Assembly: GCA_019456165.1 (NCBI GenBank)
Contig: VRUJ01000003.1
Span: 1-64,000, forward strand
Direction of reading: 5' to 3'
Origin: Chloroflexota bacterium
GTDB taxonomy: Bacteria; Chloroflexota; Anaerolineae; Anaerolineales; UBA11579
Length of the DNA: 64,000 nt
The number at the start of each line of letters is the position of its first letter. Position 1 is the first letter of the stretch. The notes under the pieces were generated by a model, which was not told the DNA's origin, made no database searches, and worked only from the letters and a program-made list of their open reading frames with translations. The position numbers were made by a program, and so were the translations under genes. Positions 58,786 through 64,000 of this stretch are shown in pieces.

Positions 58786-61349
58786 CAATGACAACTACAT
58801 CAAATGAGAAAGACCCAATGATATTTCTCAATCGCACTCAAATTCTTTCCCTCCTAGAAAGCGGTTTAGCAACCAAGGAAATTCGCTTCGTGCGTAGACT
58901 TAGTTCAAGCTGGCTAGATGAATTTCCGGGCGATTTAGGCGTTAAGTTATTACTCTCGCAAGCTCTTATTCAAAACAAGCTATATGAGGATGCGGTTTCC
59001 AATCTAGAAAGTCTGGTGAACGCAGATGCTGAGTTTGTAGAGGCTCAAATAACACTTTCAAATGCTAGTTATCATTCGAAAAATATTTCGTCCGCTTCTA
59101 TCCGTGCCAGCATTAAAGCGTTAGGTGGAATTCAATCCAATGACAGCAAAACACCTCAATGGGGAGCAGCCCTGTTTAGAGCAAAGCAGGCTTTAGTTGA
59201 TAGTAATCAGATGCAGGCTGAATCAAACGTTCAAGCGGCCCTGTTAGAAAATCCCGATTCACCATTGCCTGCAATTTTTCACATTAAGATAGCAAAATCC
59301 TTTTCTGGCTGGTTAGCTGTTCGCAATCTCACAGAGATGTACCAGAAACGGTGGCCAAAAAGTATTGCAATAAATTTAATGTGGGCAGATTTTCTGATAG
59401 ACAGCGGGGAAGACCAAGAAGCTGTAGCAATATTGCACGAGTGTGCGTCTACAGATGTTTCCGGCCAAGTAGCTGAACGATTGTGGGGTAAAAACCATGC
59501 TTATCAATCACTTTGGCCAGAAAAACTGGAAATGAAAATGAACCTTCCGATTCCAGCAGCAGTCTCAAAAGCATTAGGTTGGAATCGTTTAGCCTTCAGT
59601 AAGAGTGAAACACCAGGACAAACTAAAAAGCAAGCTAGAAAGAAGAATAAACCACAAACAATAAAAAGATCCAAAAACCGTCTTTCCAAAGGCAAAGATA
59701 CCTTGCGTTCTATTCGTGAGGAGATTGTACGAGTGGCGGACAGAATTAAACAACCTCTACTTGGGCGAGCAGACGGGCGTTTTCCTGTTCTTATTGTCCT
59801 TACTACTCGGCATGGTTTAGTTAGGAAATATGGGGCAGAGCAAATCCCTGCGATTGATTTTGCTATGCAAGAAATCGCGGAGCTTACACGTTTACAAAGG
59901 AACTGGAATGCCCAAGTAATTTATGTAGATGATGCGGAATTTGCATCTAGTTTGGGATTAACTCCCGCAAAACCTAATGATCCTTGGTCGATCAAAAATT
60001 ATATAAAAGACTTGGACGAAGCCTTACGAAGTCGCGGCGAAATGATTGGGGCTCTCTTGATTGTTGGATGTCCAAAAATCGTGCCTTTCCACCACCTACC
60101 CAACCCAGTGGATGACGACGATGTTGAGGTTGTTTCTGATAATCCTTATGCAACCACAGACGAAAATTATTTCATCCCAAGCTGGCCTGTTGGTAGAGTG
60201 CCAGGCGATTCGAGGTCCAATCCAGAAGCGCTGCTCCACAATCTTCAAAATATCGCTGATTCAAGACGAAATTTCCACAAACATCAATCGAATCGCGGGT
60301 GGAGGAGATTATTCAGGTGGCTGCCCTTTCAACGGAAGTTGAAGGCAAGCTTTGGCTACACCGCCGAGGTCTGGCAGCGAGCATCTCATTCTGTTTACCA
60401 CATCATTGGAGAAAACCAGGCTTTAGCAATTTCGCCTCCCACCTGGGCAGACGAGCTGCCAAAACGAGCAAAGCAAGATGTTGATCTCGGTTATTTCAAT
60501 TTACACGGCTTGGAAGAAGCCCCGGAATGGTATGGGCAACGCGACCCAAGAGAGACAGCCGATGGCCCTGATTATCCAGTTGCTTTACGTCCGAAAGATA
60601 TTTTAAACAGCGGACGAGCACCCCAGATCGTATATACTGAGGCTTGTTATGGGGGCAATATATTCGACAAAACCATAGACAGCGCGATGGCATTAAAATT
60701 CCTTTCAGCTGGTACGCAAGCCGTGGTTGGTTCCACGTGTACTTCCTATGGTTCTATTTCCATGCCTTTGATCGCCGCAGATCTTCTCGGAAAAGCTTTT
60801 TGGAAACTTTTGAAAGAAGGACATACTGCCGGTGAGGCTTTGATGAGAGCCAAGATTTATCTTGCCCGCGAAATGCATAAGCGTCAGGGGTATTTAGATG
60901 GCGAAGATCAAAAAACACTCATTCAATTTGTCCTATATGGAGATCCGTTAGCCCAACCACATTTGCATTCAGCTAGATCAAAAGGTTTCCCTATTCAGCG
61001 ATACCCAACAAATAATGTTAGGACCGTTTGCGATAAAGTAAATACATCCACCGATGAACCACAAGCCATTCCAGAAGAGGTTTTAAATCAAGCCAAGAGA
61101 ATCGTAAAAACATATTTACCTGGAATGACGAGATCAAAAGTGATTTTCAGCCAAGAACACACCGAATGCGTTGGGCACTCCTGCCCACATATCTACTTTG
61201 GTGCCAAAAACATACCCTCAGAATCTCCAAGCCGGCAAGTAATAACTCTTAGCAAGCATGTAACTGATGCCTCACAAACCCATCCTCATTATGCAAGAGT
61301 CACAATAGACAAGCAAGGTAAAGTGGTTAAATTGGCTGTTTCCAGATAG
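58782..61349 (+). CDS. TPR protein with clan CD (C25 gingipain/caspase-like) cysteine peptidase domain
   Basis: N-terminal TPR-like repeats; candidate catalytic His in DLGYFNLHGLEEAPEWYGQ and Cys in QIVYTEACYGGNIFD; QFVLYGDPLAQPHLH; 4-bp overlap with the upstream gene. Confidence 0.82.
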   Translation: MTMTTTSNEKDPMIFLNRTQILSLLESGLATKEIRFVRRLSSSWLDEFPGDLGVKLLLSQALIQNKLYEDAVSNLESLVNADAEFVEAQITLSNASYHSKNISSASIRASIKALGGIQSNDSKTPQWGAALFRAKQALVDSNQMQAESNVQAALLENPDSPLPAIFHIKIAKSFSGWLAVRNLTEMYQKRWPKSIAINLMWADFLIDSGEDQEAVAILHECASTDVSGQVAERLWGKNHAYQSLWPEKLEMKMNLPIPAAVSKALGWNRLAFSKSETPGQTKKQARKKNKPQTIKRSKNRLSKGKDTLRSIREEIVRVADRIKQPLLGRADGRFPVLIVLTTRHGLVRKYGAEQIPAIDFAMQEIAELTRLQRNWNAQVIYVDDAEFASSLGLTPAKPNDPWSIKNYIKDLDEALRSRGEMIGALLIVGCPKIVPFHHLPNPVDDDDVEVVSDNPYATTDENYFIPSWPVGRVPGDSRSNPEALLHNLQNIADSRRNFHKHQSNRGWRRLFRWLPFQRKLKASFGYTAEVWQRASHSVYHIIGENQALAISPPTWADELPKRAKQDVDLGYFNLHGLEEAPEWYGQRDPRETADGPDYPVALRPKDILNSGRAPQIVYTEACYGGNIFDKTIDSAMALKFLSAGTQAVVGSTCTSYGSISMPLIAADLLGKAFWKLLKEGHTAGEALMRAKIYLAREMHKRQGYLDGEDQKTLIQFVLYGDPLAQPHLHSARSKGFPIQRYPTNNVRTVCDKVNTSTDEPQAIPEEVLNQAKRIVKTYLPGMTRSKVIFSQEHTECVGHSCPHIYFGAKNIPSESPSRQVITLSKHVTDASQTHPHYARVTIDKQGKVVKLAVSR

Positions 61350-61364
61350 CTTGCTTCCCCTAGA

Positions 61365-61856
61365 TCATTCAATTTCAATCCAGCTAAGCTCTTTTTCATT
61401 TGGGGAATAGATTGCCAAGCTACTGCGTCCGTTTAATCCCATCACCTCACCAGGATTGATAAGTAAGGTTTCACCAACCCACTCATCATATGCGGTGTGG
61501 TCATGCCCATAGCAGACCAAATCATAACGAGCAGTCGAGGCCAAGGCGTGCCCGATTTGGGGATAATGCGTGAGTGCAATATGGTTTCCTTCAATTTTAA
61601 TTTCCGCAAAATCCCCATGCATGTGAATGTTTCCGGCTTTTTGTGCAACCCGGGTCAATAAACGCTTATCTCCATCATTATTTCCCCAAACAACGTGGAT
61701 CGGCTTTTCCCCTAGGTTTTCTGCCAATTGCTTTACTACAAACGGCGAACAAATATCCCCGCAATGCAAAATAAAATCCGATGCGGCTAAATGGGGCATG
61801 GCGCTTCCAAGTTTCCAAATATTGTCGTGAGTGTCACTAATTATGGCTATGCGCAT
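61365..61856 (-). CDS. YfcE/MJ0936-family metallophosphoesterase
   Basis: IISDTHDNIWKL, LHCGDICSPF, VWGNNDGDK, YGHDHTAYDE. Confidence 0.93.
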   Translation of the reverse strand: MRIAIISDTHDNIWKLGSAMPHLAASDFILHCGDICSPFVVKQLAENLGEKPIHVVWGNNDGDKRLLTRVAQKAGNIHMHGDFAEIKIEGNHIALTHYPQIGHALASTARYDLVCYGHDHTAYDEWVGETLLINPGEVMGLNGRSSLAIYSPNEKELSWIEIE

Positions 61857-62006
61857 AATGTCTCCTTTTTATTAATGTTATCTCTAAATTCAGACATCAA
61901 TTTTAACCTATAACATTTAGTTATTTCCATGGCTAGATTCGAGGCTTATTTCCGAACAATGTAAAAATAATAAATGCTTCTCGCCCCTCCATGTTACACT
62001 ATTCAC

Positions 62007-63164
62007 ATGAATAGAAAACAATCACTCATATTAGTAATTTTTATTAGCATCAGTCTCATCAGTTCATTTACGGGAGGCTTTTTCTTCCACGAATTTCTCG
62101 AGAACAAAGACCGAGAATTCCCAGTGCTGATGGAGGCACACAACCTACTTGTACGCAATGGATTTAACGAGATTCCAGAAGCACCCGAACTTGAATATGG
62201 AATGATCCGTGGAATGCTAAATGCTTATGGTGATCCATTCACAATTTTCCTAGAACCTCCGCAGCATGAATTGCAGACAAACAACCTTCAAGGGAGCTTT
62301 GGGGGAATCGGGGTTCAACTAACCCGTGATGATGAATATTATGTCATCCTGCACCCATTTACAACTGGTCCTGCTTTGCAAGCGGGCGTTTTGGATGGAG
62401 ATCGCCTCGTTAGAGTTGACGACCTGTTGATAACCTCAGATGTGTCTCTGGACGTTGTGGTAGCTAGCTTGCGTGGCCCAGAGAATCAAATTGTTGAGAT
62501 CGGGATTAGCCGACCGCCGGAAAACACCGAAATGAGCTTTGAAATTATTAGAGTTAACATTGGTTTGCCATCCGTAACATGGTTTCTGTCATCTGATGAG
62601 CCGCGGCTTGGTGTGGTGGATATCAATTTGATAGCCGCAAGTACTCCTGATGAAATCGAAAATGCAGTTGCAGATCTCGAAAATCGCGGGGCTACACACT
62701 TTATCCTTGACTTGCGCGGCAATGGAGGAGGTTTACTCGATGCAGGAATTGATGTCGCCAGATTATTTCTTGAGGAAGGTGTAGTAATTGAGCAGCAATA
62801 TCAAGGCGAGTCTGTTGAAACTTATGAAGTAAGTAGACCTGGTGCTCTGGCGGAAATTCCAATAGTTGTTTTGATTGATGCTAACACGGCGAGCTCAGCC
62901 GAAATCATAGCGGGTGCCCTGCAAGCAAACGGTAGGGCATCCCTCTTAGGATCTCTGACGTACGGGAAAGACAGTATCCAACTAATTTTCGAGCTACAAG
63001 ACGGTTCTAGTTTACATGTCACCTCTGCTCGATGGTGGTTTCCAGATCTGGAATTTCCGACCCAATTCGGTGGACTCCTAGCAGATATCGAAATAGTCCC
63101 AGATGGCTCCGAGGTAGATCCAGGTATATATGCTGCTATTCAATATTTCTTTGGAGATTCGTAA
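62007..63164 (+). CDS. S41-family C-terminal processing peptidase with PDZ domain
   Basis: GIGVQLTRDDEYYVILHPF, ILDLRGNGGGLLDAGIDVARLFL, VLIDANTASSAEIIAGALQ, YGKDSIQ; start set at ATG 62007. Confidence 0.93.
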   Translation: MNRKQSLILVIFISISLISSFTGGFFFHEFLENKDREFPVLMEAHNLLVRNGFNEIPEAPELEYGMIRGMLNAYGDPFTIFLEPPQHELQTNNLQGSFGGIGVQLTRDDEYYVILHPFTTGPALQAGVLDGDRLVRVDDLLITSDVSLDVVVASLRGPENQIVEIGISRPPENTEMSFEIIRVNIGLPSVTWFLSSDEPRLGVVDINLIAASTPDEIENAVADLENRGATHFILDLRGNGGGLLDAGIDVARLFLEEGVVIEQQYQGESVETYEVSRPGALAEIPIVVLIDANTASSAEIIAGALQANGRASLLGSLTYGKDSIQLIFELQDGSSLHVTSARWWFPDLEFPTQFGGLLADIEIVPDGSEVDPGIYAAIQYFFGDS

Positions 63165-63239
63165 AAAAAAATTCCTGATTGTTCTAAGATTGCACTTAAA
63201 CAAAAATAAGGCGGGGTTTTCCCGCCCTATCTGCGTGTT

Positions 63240-63584
63240 TTAAGCCGCTTTTGGCGGTGTGAGTGTTTGTTTTTCTTTCATTTGCTTTTTCACCTGGTGT
63301 AGTAATCCCAAAGCGCTTAATATCGAAATAACTACTCGAATTCCAGCAAATAACAATATTATTAAACTAGCTCCTGCACCCAGTGTTAATAATCCAGTTT
63401 GTAGAGATTTGGCAGGTATTCCAAATACCTTTCTAGCTGGCTCACCAGTGAATTGGCGCCGCAAGTTTTTAACAAATTCTGGTCGTGGTTTCATTTGCTT
63501 TAAACTAGCGGCTAATAAGCTCTCTAAAGAGGAAAAATTTGATTCTTTGTTTCTCTTTCGCCAAGGTACTCTTAGTTTCATCAT
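63240..63584 (-). CDS. Hypothetical membrane protein downstream of ECF sigma (possible anti-sigma-like)
   Basis: 114 aa, one strong TM segment, co-oriented with the sigma gene at 63625. Confidence 0.6.
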   Translation of the reverse strand: MMKLRVPWRKRNKESNFSSLESLLAASLKQMKPRPEFVKNLRRQFTGEPARKVFGIPAKSLQTGLLTLGAGASLIILLFAGIRVVISILSALGLLHQVKKQMKEKQTLTPPKAA

Positions 63585-63624
63585 ACACCTGCAATTATTT
63601 AATATTTTTTAAACAGTTCGAATT

Positions 63625-64000
63625 CTACTGCTCTGCCTTTCCATTATCGCTGAAATGTCCAGTACTATCATTATTTATGTCATCTCGGAGTGCAATTAAA
63701 GTGCGATGATAAAGACTTTTGACTGCGCCTTCCGTGCGTCCCATAATATTACCGATCTCAGCATTTGACATATGCTCGACAAATTTCAGTATAAGAAGTT
63801 GTTGGCGTTCTTCAGGTAAACGACCAATCAACTTCAACAGCGCCTGCTGCTCTTCGGTGTGTAATAATGCTGATTCAGGATGCTCGCCTTCATAAACTGA
63901 ATGAAACCCATCTTCCAATGGAAGCTCCTGGCGGCGGCTGTTATCTCTGTGCCAGTTTGCTACCAAATTATGGGCTATGCGGTATAGCCAAGCGGAAATC
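63625..64000 (-). CDS. ECF sigma factor, N-terminus beyond the window
   Basis: The frame stays open to the window end (ISAWLYRIAHNLVANWHRDNSRR); region 4 LPEERQQLLILKFVEHMSNAEIGNIMGRTEGAVKSLYHR. Confidence 0.92.
   Translation of the reverse strand, partial: ISAWLYRIAHNLVANWHRDNSRRQELPLEDGFHSVYEGEHPESALLHTEEQQALLKLIGRLPEERQQLLILKFVEHMSNAEIGNIMGRTEGAVKSLYHRTLIALRDDINNDSTGHFSDNGKAEQ

Noticed and set aside
53416-61349. Interpretation as a type III-E CRISPR (gRAMP/Csx29) locus
   Set aside because: No Cas7-like gRAMP, Cas1/2 or repeat array in the window; only the TPR plus clan-CD protease theme is shared

Overview
The window looks like a chromosomal segment of a Chloroflexota (Anaerolineae-like) bacterium. 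That assignment is inferred from Thr/Pro-rich lipoproteins, TolB-like propellers and gene content, and was not tested by search. Housekeeping genes include tig, clpP, rlmN, mgtE, murA, trxA, scpA, xth, hisS, mnmA and rplY, plus tRNA-Leu(UAG) and tRNA-His(GUG). Several accessory modules stand out. (1) On the minus strand an ECF sigma factor, a two-TM anti-sigma-like protein and a PrsW-family protease sit next to three TolB-like lipoprotein genes. The sigma gene and all three lipoprotein genes carry the same promoter-like motif (RMCC-N18-CGACWA) upstream. Two of the lipoprotein genes share a ~1.79 kb stretch that looks identical, which suggests gene conversion. (2) An amino-acid ABC transporter has a solute-binding protein that is a tandem duplication of two near-identical domains. 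Its permease carries an isolated, degenerate copy of only lobe 2 of that binding protein. (3) A predicted operon encodes a small membrane protein, a 1789-aa TPR protein and a TPR / clan-CD (C25/caspase-like) protease. (4) A TadE/TadG-like cluster includes a TadE protein with a long Thr/Pro and beta-rich extension. Other points of interest are an in-frame amber stop in a PP2C-like phosphatase, a short GC-rich patch, a truncated SBP, an IS110 remnant and several strong hairpins.
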